Origin: Viola odorata
Taxonomy: Eukaryota > Streptophyta > Magnoliopsida > Malpighiales > Violaceae
Direction of reading: 5' to 3'
Length of the DNA stretch: 64,000 nt
Assembly: GCA_963691705.1 (NCBI GenBank)
Contig: OY829539.1
Coordinates: forward strand, 61,230,327-61,294,326
Below are positions 10,035 through 19,020 of this stretch, piece by piece. Within the stretch, counting starts at the first letter, position 1; each line of letters starts with the position of its first letter. The position numbers and the translations under genes are program-made. The notes below the pieces were generated by a model, which saw only the letters and a program-made list of their open reading frames with translations, made no database searches and had not been told where the DNA came from.

Positions 10035-11396
10035 ATGACCGACAACGCAAAGATTGAGCTTTTTGATGGACAGAATGATTTCGCAGTGTGGCAGACAACT
10101 GTGATGGATTTGTTGACTATGAAGGATCTCGACGTCGCTCTTGGTGATAAGATGCCAGAAGGAATGAAAGCTGGTGATTGGGCAACTGCCCTAAAAAAGG
10201 CGACCAGTCAGATCAGGCTAGCATTAGCTCCATCAATAAAGTATGCTGTGATGGGGGAGCAGACGCCAAAAGGAATGTGGGAGAAGCTAGAAAGTATTTA
10301 TGCTTCCAAGTCTGTGACAAACAAACTTAGTCTGAAGTTGGACTTGTATTCGTTGAAGATGGATGAAGGTATGAGCATCCATAAGCACTTGTCGGATTTC
10401 AATCGGGTGTTGACGAAAGTGCTCAATACAGGGGAGAAAGTAGAAGATGAGGAGCAAGCGATACTTCTTCTTTCTTCATTGCCTGTGTCATACAAGTCAC
10501 TGGTGCAGTCCCTTACAGCAGGGAAGACAAGTTTGAAGAAGGAGGATGTGACGACTTTCCTAATAGATAATGAGAAGCTGTTAGGAGTGGAGAGCAAGAA
10601 TAGTGGTGAGAGACTGTTAGCTACAGAAGGGTCATCGAGTGGACGGGATCATCGTGGTAGAAACAGAGGAAGAGGAGCTTCTTCCAGCAATGGAAGAAAC
10701 AGATCCAGTTCAAGACCAAGAGTAGACTACAGTGAGAAAGAGTGCTACTATTGCCACCAGAAGGGTCACATCAAAGCATACTGTCAGAAGTTGATGACTG
10801 ATTTGAAAGAACTGCAGAAGGATAAAGAAAAGATTGGTGATGCTGCAACTATTCAGGATGATGATGCTGAATTGTTGGTTGTGCAAAAAAGTGAGGAACA
10901 GGTAAGGGATTCCTGGATTTTAGATTCTGCATGTTCTTTTCATATTTGTGCTAACAAAGAATTGTTTAGTACATTTGGTGATTGTGATGATAAATCTGTC
11001 ACATTGGCCAATAACGAAAAACTGGAGGTTGAAGGTATTGGCAATGTGAAGATCAAGATGCATGATGGATTGGTGAGAACTCTCGGCAATGTGAGATATG
11101 TGCCGAAGTTGAAAAGAAATTTAATCTCTCTTGGAAGATTGGATTCTCGCGGGTATAGATACACAGCGAGAGATAGATTGATGAGGGTAAGCAAAGGAGC
11201 AGCTGTAATCATGAAGGGGGAGCTTGCTTCCAACAATGTTTACCGATTGATTGGAACCGCGGTTAAGAGTAAAGTACAAGGTACTTACAAAAGATTGAAT
11301 GATTGTGATGGCCAGGTAGAGTTACCTAGGAGAAGGGTTAGCTTTGCGGCGTTGACCGGTGAGAAAGCGAACTTGACTCCTACTCAGATTGCATGA
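10035..11396 (+). CDS. Gag-protease polyprotein, array unit 3
   Basis: The third identical 453-residue product. It is followed by the same purine tract and then LTR 4, which closes the array. Confidence 0.9.
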   Translation: MTDNAKIELFDGQNDFAVWQTTVMDLLTMKDLDVALGDKMPEGMKAGDWATALKKATSQIRLALAPSIKYAVMGEQTPKGMWEKLESIYASKSVTNKLSLKLDLYSLKMDEGMSIHKHLSDFNRVLTKVLNTGEKVEDEEQAILLLSSLPVSYKSLVQSLTAGKTSLKKEDVTTFLIDNEKLLGVESKNSGERLLATEGSSSGRDHRGRNRGRGASSSNGRNRSSSRPRVDYSEKECYYCHQKGHIKAYCQKLMTDLKELQKDKEKIGDAATIQDDDAELLVVQKSEEQVRDSWILDSACSFHICANKELFSTFGDCDDKSVTLANNEKLEVEGIGNVKIKMHDGLVRTLGNVRYVPKLKRNLISLGRLDSRGYRYTARDRLMRVSKGAAVIMKGELASNNVYRLIGTAVKSKVQGTYKRLNDCDGQVELPRRRVSFAALTGEKANLTPTQIA

Positions 11397-11437
11397 AGAT
11401 TGGAGATTCCCCCATGATATGAGCTGGAGGGGGAGAT

Positions 11438-12203
11438 TGTTGGAGTCCAGCTCATATTGACTGAAAGAGAGATTTGTTGTGGGCCTAGCCCAATTGGGGC
11501 TATTTGTTTTAGTTTGATTAGAAAAAGGAAAGATTGGAGTCTGACTTGGAGTAGGATTGTGTAACCTAATTAATTAGGTTGTCCACTAATATATATATAT
11601 GGTGGCTTAGGTTTTGATAACATAGAGAGACAAGAGAGATTGTAAAAGGGTTGTTGTTGAACATCCTGTGAGAGGTTTTGCTGTTGAGCATCCTGTGAGA
11701 GAGAAGAGAGAAAACAGATTTCGCCAAACTCTGTGCAGCTGCGGGAGAATCGTCGCAGCGACTTCGTTCACCGTTGGATCGGGGTGAAATTTGGACAGCA
11801 GGTGCATGACTTCTGGTTCTTCAATCTGAACGGTTGGATCGGTGAGAAGTTGTCTGGTGTGATAAAAATCCTGTCCCGATTGAAGCAGTGGAAATCTGGT
11901 TTTGGTTCTTTATTCTCATATCTCTTGTTTTTCTCGGATTGATTGATTGATTGGTACTATTGGTGATAGTGGTGTATTTCAGATTATTCCTATAGTTGAG
12001 ATAGGGATTTTGTTTGGTTGTACACATTGATCATCATATAGTGGATTGACTGGCTTGTGCCCGTGGTTTTTTACCTGTTGAGGTTTTCCACGTTAAAAAT
12101 CTCTGTGTTATTTTGATTGCTTTTGATTGGTAGGGGTTATTGATTTTTGGGATAAGATTGTTTGCTGCGCAAAATTGATTGTCGATTGAAATTAACCCCA
12201 ACA
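11438..12203 (+). repeat. LTR 4 of the array
   Basis: 766 bp. It shares CGCAGCGAC with LTRs 2-3 but has a four-G run (GGATCGGGGTGAAA). The target duplication GGAAC follows directly. Confidence 0.9.
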
Positions 12204-12477
12204 GGAACCCGACGGGATGAGGAGAAACGCTGTTTGCTACCTCGTTGTTATCTCCTGCACTCATCCATCAGAGACACGCCGTTTGCTACCTTGTTGTTGC
12301 TTCGACATCTAGGGTTTTTCTGGGTTATTCTCTAAATCGATCCACAACCCGTTTTAGGCCTTACCTTGTTCTTCTCTTGTTCTCGCTTTCTCTTCCTAGC
12401 AACCAAACATATGATTTCCGAAATAATGGTTTCCTTTACTGTTTACTAATTCAGTTTTTCCATTTGGTTTGCTGCAG

Positions 12478-12524
12478 GATGACAAAGTGGTCGCCTTTCA
12501 AGATATCAAACCTGCTGCGTTCAG
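12478..12524 (+). pseudogene. HINT4-like histidine-triad protein exon fragment
   Basis: After an acceptor (ttgctgcag) the frame reads DDKVVAFQDIKPAAF and ends in a GT donor (tcag|gttggt). This matches the N-terminal part of plant HINT4-type histidine-triad hydrolases (family pattern DDKVxAFxDIKPxAxxH). The catalytic HxHxH exon is absent. Intact splice signals around the fragment suggest capture of genomic DNA rather than cDNA. Confidence 0.6.
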
Positions 12525-12831
12525 GTTGGTCTAATTGTTTATTTGTATTTCTTGCCCGCTTATATCAGTTGATGAATTTGGTCTATTTATTGCTTTGAAT
12601 TTTCTTTAAGTTAGCTCATGATTTGGTTGAAAATCAGAACCAAAAAGGCAGTTAAGTTAAGGATGTAATTGAGTAGAGAAATAGGGAAGCAATTTCCAGA
12701 TCTTAGTATCTGAATAGGCTGCTGTTATTAGTAGGTCTCACATTTTCCAGTGTAGGCGGACATAGACCTAGAGTATTGTTGTTATGTTCTTTTTAGTCTC
12801 TGTTTATACTACTGTTATCTGTTCTACTCAG

Positions 12832-12951
12832 TATGGCCTTCCATTGAAGATTGTTTCCTACAACGATCTATATGGGTGGACAATGGATGAGATTGTGAAG
12901 ATGATTGGATTAAAAAATAATTGCACGTTCTGTGGTGTTTTTCGCCGCCAG
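12832..12951 (+). pseudogene. CTU1: CTU1/NCS6-like tRNA thiolation protein exon
   Basis: An exactly 40-codon exon bounded by AG and GT encodes [20 protein letters not shown], then a [13 protein letters not shown] block. The [10 protein letters not shown] motif is highly characteristic of the cytoplasmic tRNA 2-thiolation protein CTU1/NCS6. A following exon start at 13318 (acceptor ttttaag, then ALDRGV) is what CTU1 has next, but it runs into a stop within about six codons. The gene is therefore a fragment, missing the PP-loop ATPase N-terminus and the C-terminal half. Confidence 0.8.
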
Positions 12952-13317
12952 GTATGGGAACTCCGCTTTGTTTCTCCTTTTGAAAAGGAATATTTAGTGA
13001 AGGGAAGAAGACATGCCATTTGCAAATCTAGTTGTCATGAGTTCCAAATCTATGATTGTTGTTTAGCCTAGTGAACAATTTTGCTTAGGTTACTATGAGG
13101 CATCTTACAGCAGGCTGTTTTTTGCATCCTAAAATAATTTTAAGAGGAGCTTAATTGTCCCGGCAACAGAATTGTGTATAAATTTAATCAGGCCAAAAAT
13201 TAAAATTAATAGTTCTCAAGTTATGTAAATGGGTATCTTTTTTCTAGCTGTTTAAATTGGTTTTTAGGAATAGAATCCAAGTATTGAATGAAATTGTTTG
13301 ATTTCTTCATTTTTAAG

Positions 13318-13340
13318 GCCCTTGATCGGGGTGTTTCTCA
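13318..13340 (+). pseudogene. CTU1: Start of the next CTU1-like exon, truncated
   Basis: ALDRGV follows an AG acceptor in the phase expected from the 12832-12951 exon. Similarity ends abruptly there. Confidence 0.6.
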
Positions 13341-13589
13341 TACTTCAATTCCTTGAGGAAGAGAAGTTCAAGGAATCTGTCCATAAGTAAGTTCAAGTCT
13401 TGTCTTCCCCTGTTATTGCTTGATTTCTATGCATGTTTGGTTTAGTGAATTTGAGGGTTCTTGATTCACAAGAAAAAAGTGGTTGATACGAATGTAGGTA
13501 AGGGCAAACAATTTGGCTCAGTGACCATCAATTGAGTGTCCATAGTTATAATGAGTAAGAGTAAGAGGATATTTATTGATGTGCAATTT

Positions 13590-13841
13590 GAGGGATATGG
13601 ATGTAATCCAAATGCTGCAACTTTTAGGACGTTGGTTTTTCACCTGTGTTTGAATCGGGAGTTTGAGGAAGCCCATAAGATATTCAAGCAGAATGTCAAG
13701 GTGCACAAGATTCCAGATTTTAATACATTGAAGCATTTGGTGGAGGCGTTGGTGGAGATACAGGAGACAAGGAATGCAAGAGAAGTGATTCGTATGATGA
13801 AGAAGAAGTTTCCTTCTAATTTCTTAAATGCAATGTCATAA
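13590..13841 (+). pseudogene. C-terminal fragment of a PPR protein gene
   Basis: The frame encodes GYGCNPNAATFRTLVFHLC, then EFEEAHKIFKQ, then HLVEALVEIQETRNAREVIR and a KKKFPSNFLNAM end before a stop. This is the last two or so pentatricopeptide repeats and the tail of a short organellar PPR protein. No N-terminal targeting region or further repeats are present upstream. About 150 bp of 3'UTR-like sequence follows. It lies beside the HINT4-like and CTU1-like fragments in the same orientation, inside the TIR element. Confidence 0.75.
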
Positions 13842-14971
13842 TCGATGTAGGAAAAATGAAATTGTCAGTTTACATCTGTATATACTTGGTTGAATGTTAA
13901 GCAGTCCTGAGTGGCATGGCATTTCTATCTGTATATGTTTGAATGGTTGTATGATTTTCTTTTGGTAGGTTCTGTTGGCGGAGGTATAAACCAGGTCAGT
14001 TGTCATCCCTAACTATTGTCACAAAATAAAAATTACGACTCATCCATTAGACCAACTCCTAACACTGTCCTAGCTAAAGGTTCAAGTCATGAACTGAACA
14101 TGGAAAATCAGGTTTCCACCCTTTACACTATAATAACCCACCAATCTTGTTTTCTTGTTTTCTTTTTTACTTTTGGAATATAACGAAATCAAGCTGAAAA
14201 AACGATGAGAAAGGCGTACCATACATAGGAGTAGTGCCAGAATTGATTTGCCAAACCATTGCCCACCACAATTTTAAGGTTTGCACTTTCGTTTTGCCGA
14301 CCAAAGAGTTGAACAAATGATATAGAATATTGAACAAATTTTAAATTTTAAATTTGAAACCAAAGAGTTGAACAAATGATATAGAATATTGATGAAATCT
14401 GTAGCTAGCAGCAAACTATTCCGCCAAATGATCAAGATATTGCAAATCAATTACGGGTTCATCATAATAATCATTAGAATACGAGGAATTAGCAAGCCAA
14501 ATAGAGTATGTTTTTAATGTCATTTTTTTTAATATTTACGCAATGAACAATAAGACTATTTTATATATATTTTATTTTCACGTAAAAACATGAATTAGTA
14601 TATTTATATGTAACGGAATATTAATAGATTGATGATATATTTTAGTTTTTTCAATTATAATAAGTGTAAATATTTTCCTAGAAATATATTTATTAGTTTA
14701 TTAATCTTTGCTAATAGAAAAAAAATAATAACATGATTTTTTTCATTTAAAAAATAAAGTTGTTGGAACAAAAAAATAATTTTCTACAGTTTGGAAATTA
14801 GTGCGAAGTAAACGCGTTTTTCAATTTTACAAATCAGGAAAATAAAACAGTGTGTGAAGTAAACACGTTTTTCAGTTTTTCTGATCAGGAAAATTGCGCG
14901 AAGTAAACACATTTTCCAGTTTTCTGTTTGAAATGAAAATTCTCTATTTTTCGAAAAACAGCAAATTTTCA
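13842..14971. other. Non-coding interior and subterminal region of the TIR element
   Basis: It contains a 34-bp duplicated segment (CCAAAGAGTTGAACAAATGA at 14301 and 14360) and, from about 14790, the GAAGTAAAC-rich subterminal repeats. No gene was recognised. Confidence 0.6.
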
Positions 14972-15001
14972 AACTAAAAATTCTCCGAAGTAAACGCAGC
15001 C
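14972..15001 (-). repeat. Right terminal inverted repeat of the Harbinger-type element
   Basis: It ends GAAGTAAACGCAGCC next to TTA. Three further GAAGTAAACRC motifs lie at about 14802-14910, giving a repetitive subterminal region as seen in many TIR transposons. Confidence 0.75.
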
Positions 15002-15030
15002 TTACCGTTTCATTTTATAGACTATGGTAA

Positions 15031-15036
15031 TTTATT
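15031..15036 (-). terminator. Possible polyadenylation signal of the PLC-X gene
   Basis: AATAAA on the minus strand lies about 65 nt past the stop codon of the PLC-X gene and about 30 bp from the end of the TIR element. Confidence 0.4.
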
Positions 15037-15101
15037 AATGAGAAGTATTACAAGTGAGCTGCTTTTGTGTTAAAAATATATTTTTTTTCTTATTCTGAAT
15101 T

Positions 15102-17722
15102 CTATGTTCTAATACACAGTAAAAATGACAGCAATGTTGCTCCAAGAAGCCACTTCAGTTGAATTGATCTGCTACTCGAATACGCAGAGTTCGATTCGCG
15201 AGCAGAAGAGCCACCAAGGCCTGGTGCATTACCAAGCTAAGGTATGTTGCATGCTCCAAAGGTCATATTAGACTACACAAATAAGAAACAAAGAAGATAA
15301 AAATGTTAATAATGACCATTTCCTCTCATTTAACGTTAAAATGCATCCCTCTAGATTGAAGTGGATGTTGAAGAATAATACCTTGCACAATGCGATATCT
15401 CCGCACCCGCAAACAAGATGGCCATTTGCAATATCCACTGCAGCTGGTGCTCCCCCGCCATCGCTCCTCTGCAATGTTCGTAAATTGGTCATTCATGTTC
15501 TGAATTTGATTTGTTATAGAGAACTTTTATGGAACTACTTAAAATGGCATAAGGGTGTCATTCTATACCTTGTAAAAATCAACAGCGATGAAATTAGGCC
15601 ATCGATTACCGGATGCTTGATAACACGTATTCATCGCGTCGATCAATTGAGCAGAATTGTCCTTGCAAGCTCCAAGGATATTTGGAGCGTTAGGAAAATG
15701 GTTCACCAAAACCAGTGACCTACTTGTTGTAGTCATGGCAAATGATTCTCCGCGATTCGGACACGAACCCTTTTCCATTCCACCATTCCCATCTGGAAAA
15801 TTTCCAACATTCATCAATAAAATAATTTCTCATTATTCAGGAAAAAAAATAGAAATCTCCACAGTCCACTCACATTGATTTTCTACAACATATCTCCACT
15901 GATGAGCAATTCCTTCAGAAGCCTCCTTAGATGACTTTGAAGTAAACACCACCAACCTCTGGTTCTTCTGAACCATATCATCAACTGTTGGCCAATCTCC
16001 ACCGTTTTTCGGCATCCTTGATGCAGGAAACCAGAATTTTCTCAAGCCAGCAGCATCAAACACATTAGTTAGGCCATTTGGGGACGAAACATAGTCCTCG
16101 ATGAAAATGGTGACGATTTCTGATGGATTTTCTTCTAGAAACACACTAACCTGTTTCAGAACATTGACTGCTGGTGTCTATCATTCAAAACCAGATAAAC
16201 AAATTAGTTATAGTCTTCGCGCATAAGATTCTTTTTAAGGAAACAAGACAAACGTTGGATCTAAACTTACGAAAGCTGTGAACTCGTGACATTTTCCTCC
16301 GTAAGAGTGACACAACCAAATGTCATTCAGATAGTCATACATGTCTAGCATCAAACCTCTGACACCATTCTGCAATACAAAACCATTTTCTGAATAAAGC
16401 CTAACAAGAAAGAGACAAACAAAAAGAATGACAACTAAAGAACTAATTAAATACCAAAATTGATAAACAAGTTAGTAAAAAGGCCAAACAGCAAACATGC
16501 ATTACTTAAACAAATGATCTAATGAAGTAAAACAGATATGAACAGATAAGAGATATGAACTTGTTGTCTCATTTTCTTACGAATTCACATCTTCAATCTT
16601 TTTTTTGTATCCACTTGTTTTAAATTATCTAACATGTATGTCACTGATTTTAGCTACAATAGATTAAGCGTGGTTGGGAATTTTCCAATCACTTACCAAC
16701 TTAATTATTCAAGTATAAATGTGGATATCATGCAAACAAAATCACACATTTTAAAATAGTAACAGAAATAATGATCAGTGTCCAACTCCCAAACACACCT
16801 AAGCATGCCATGGAAGACCGAATAAAGTAGGAAAATAATCTGTAATTACTTTAGGCCAAACATTAAATTCCCCCATTTTTTCTATAATCATGTTGGCGAT
16901 TATCTACATTAAAATTTTAGACAAAGACATCAAAAAGTTTGGTCTAGGTTATTGGTTAATTTAATGAAACTTTTGGTTGCTTACAAGAAAAGTATACACT
17001 ACTGTGATTGCTGCACACAAAATGTTATCAAAAAGTTTCAACTTTCCTGTTTCAATTGCGAAACTTTTCACTTTCAGATCTCACTTTTTAGCTCATTTGT
17101 TTAGAATTACACGCTTTTCTGTTTGCTGTAAAAAAGTAAAAACAAAAGAAAAGAAAGAGAATGGACTAGAGAACATACATTTAGCTGGCTTGCAACCGAA
17201 TCCTCCTGATTAGTGGGAGCAATAACAAAGAACCATTTGTACCTTTTTGATATGGCACCAATTTTCGCATATGAATTATGGGTTGTGAGCCATGAGTACC
17301 TATTGAAAGGCAACCCCTTTACCTAATCAATCAGACCAAAAACAAGAACCCGAAATTACTATATGTTTCAAAAGATAAAAAAAATGGGATAAAGTTCTCT
17401 CCTTTTGTTGATTACTGAAATTTAATTCGTTTTAGTTTTTGCACACCTTTGAAGTTGGGCTCAGCAGCTGCGTTCTTGTGCATCTTGGCCTCACATTCCA
17501 ATTTGCCAAACACATTTGGCAGCCGAGCCCCGCGTCACACTTCCTGTTTGCTATACATGTTTGTCCCACCTGATCACAACAATTCCATCAGTAACATTGA
17601 GATGGATGAGTAAGAAAAATGTATAAAAACAGAAAAGAAAAAGGACCCACCTTTAGAGCAGAGGAGGAACTGAGGAGGAAAGTTGAAATAAAGATGAAGA
17701 TGAAGAAAGAGATGGTTGTCAT
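15102..17722 (-). CDS. GPI-anchored PI-PLC X domain-containing protein (eight exons)
   Basis: Exons on the minus strand are 17722-17651, 17569-17447, 17322-17179, 16369-16271, 16177-15874, 15792-15569, 15468-15382 and 15236-15102. All are GT-AG and together keep frame for 395 codons. Residues 1-22 are a signal peptide ([20 protein letters not shown]). Next is a Cys-rich segment ([17 protein letters not shown]) typical of the At5g67130-like family. The PLC-X barrel follows with both expected histidines (WLTTHNSY and DIWLCHSY), then [21 protein letters not shown] and [13 protein letters not shown]. The C-terminus ([14 protein letters not shown]) is a hydrophobic GPI-attachment-type tail. The protein is probably secreted and membrane-anchored; its substrate is unknown. 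A TATA box lies about 105 bp upstream. An inverted copy of exon 2 lies upstream of the promoter. Confidence 0.9.
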
Positions 17723-17827
17723 TTTAGGTTGTAATTATTTTCTACTCACCAAAGAATTACAATTCTTTGCACTCTCACAATTGCCTTGGTTGCAATTGAA
17801 TTGCTCTCGGATGGCTTCCAAGCCTTC

Positions 17828-17835
17828 TATTTATA
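17828..17835 (-). promoter_or_regulatory. TATA box of the PLC-X gene
   Basis: TATAAATA on the minus strand lies about 105 bp upstream of the ATG. It implies a transcription start near 17800 and an 80-bp leader. Confidence 0.6.
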
Positions 17836-18303
17836 GATGAATGTTTGGTATGAATTAATACCAAAATGTCAAAATTCCCACATGGTGGATGGGCACATGG
17901 ACAATGCACATGGATCTCATGGATGGATGGATGGTGCATGAACGCACTCATGGTTTACATGGAGTTGTGATACGATCCTAGTTGCCTAGGGGTCGTAGCA
18001 CGTAATTCTGATCTAGTTTTCGATGCGGATATAAGATAGGACTCACCTTGACAACGTAGACTTGCTAGTCGCTTAGCACTAGCCAACCTAGTTCGAGCAA
18101 TGGAGGTTCCTTGGTCGAGTCAATAGACCTATATCCCTTATGGATATCAATCTAGGGCAAACGAACAAGTGACAAACAAGTGGGGTTGAACTTTCTAGTT
18201 TTATTTGTGATTTTAATCGAATATTCTAACTCAATTAAAGACAAGGTTCACTCGTGAACAATTTGAGAAATACTCTCTGTATTTAATTATCAAAAAAGGT
18301 CTC

Positions 18304-18603
18304 TTTTATACATTTTTCTTACTCATCCATCTCAATGTTACTGATGGAATTGTTGTGATCAGGTGGGACAAACATGTATAGCAAACAGGAAGTGTGACGC
18401 GGGGCTCGGCTGCCAAATGTGTTGGGCAAATTGGAATGTGAGGCCAAGATGCACAAGAACCCAGCTGCTGAGCCCAACTTCAAAGGTGTGCAAAAACTAA
18501 AACGAATTAAATTTCAGTAATCAACAAAAGTTATCCCATTTTTTTTATCTTTTGAAACATATAGTAATTTCGGGTTCTTGTTTTTGGTCTGATTGATTAG
18601 GTA
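18304..18603 (+). pseudogene. Inverted copy of PLC-X exon 2 and flanking introns
   Basis: In plus orientation it repeats the minus-strand sequence of 17625-17320: end of intron 1, all of exon 2 and most of intron 2, up to the AG of exon 3. It differs by a 9-bp deletion (GAGAGAACT missing) and two substitutions within exon 2 (GTTGGGC for GTTTGGC, AACCCAG for AACGCAG). There is no start codon and no other exon, so it cannot encode the protein. It forms a 300-bp inverted repeat with the gene, the arms separated by about 680 bp. Confidence 0.9.
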
Positions 18604-19020
18604 TTGGAATCTAGATAGTCTCTGCTCCCTTTTATTAGTTTTGGACCTTTGATTGATAAGGTACTGTGGGAGGTAATATTGCAATTTTCCGGGCCTGACC
18701 ATAGTTGGAAATTATAGTTTTGGAATAAATATTACCAATACTCTATATACTATACGCTCAGGGTCGGAGCCAGGAAAAAAATGGTAGAGGACGAAGTTAA
18801 AGGGGAAATTAAGCTAATTTTTTAAAGCTACATGGTGCTATATAGAATAATTGAATTATATTTTTATTTATTATTTTATTTTCTAATATAAGAATTGACA
18901 TATATAGAATATTTACAAAATAATGTTAAAAAGTTATAAAAGTTAATAAAACAAGTTTAGGAAATTTTTCCTTATAAGTCATTAGTATAAGAAAGTTAAC
19001 TTAAATTTTAAATTATTAAT

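Larger units (their letters stand above)
4845..12203 (+). mobile_element. Tandem Copia array: 4 LTRs, 3 internal regions
   Basis: LTRs at 4845, 7042, 9240 and 11438 alternate with three internal regions, a period of 2197-2198 bp. Only the outermost flanks carry the target duplication GGAAC (4840-4844 and 12204-12208), so the whole array behaves as one insertion. Each unit has LTR, PBS-like TGGTAGCGGAGC, one gag-protease ORF, and a purine tract GGAGGGGGAGA next to the following LTR. Integrase, reverse transcriptase and RNase H are absent. This corresponds to a non-autonomous gag-only LTR element that needs a helper. The gag resembles the Tork/Tnt1 lineage. Confidence 0.9.
4389..15001. mobile_element. 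PIF/Harbinger-type TIR element carrying fragments of three genes
   Basis: The left end reads GGTTGCGTTTACTTCGCAGA. The reverse complement of the right end reads GGCTGCGTTTACTTCGGAGA (2 mismatches in 20), with AT-rich similarity continuing inward. Both ends are flanked by TTA (4386-4388, 15002-15004), the 3-bp duplication typical of PIF/Harbinger and Tourist elements. Removing the LTR array leaves about 3.25 kb. The interior has no transposase. It has a CT-rich 5'UTR-like stretch (about 4660-4760), a HINT4-like exon, a CTU1-like exon with splice sites, and the 3' end of a PPR gene. This architecture matches a Pack-TIR element. The alternative is two unrelated MITE ends flanking old gene debris. 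Confidence 0.7.
17790..19020. repeat. Segmental duplication, copy A (upstream region of the PLC-X gene)
   Basis: About 1.23 kb starting TTGCAATTGAATTGCTCTCGG and running to TAAATTTTAAATTATTA is present again as copy B (25859-26360 plus 50493-51227). It includes the PLC-X promoter and 5' leader, a CCCACATGGTGG block, the inverted exon-2 copy and a tail with GGGTCGGAGCCAGG. Copy A also shows the uninterrupted TTTAATTATCAAAA site where copy B was split. Confidence 0.9.

Noticed and set aside
18514..18702. Repeated minus-strand ORF shared with 50721-50918
   Set aside because: It is an antisense reading of the duplicated PLC-X intron 2 segment, repeated only because the block is duplicated.
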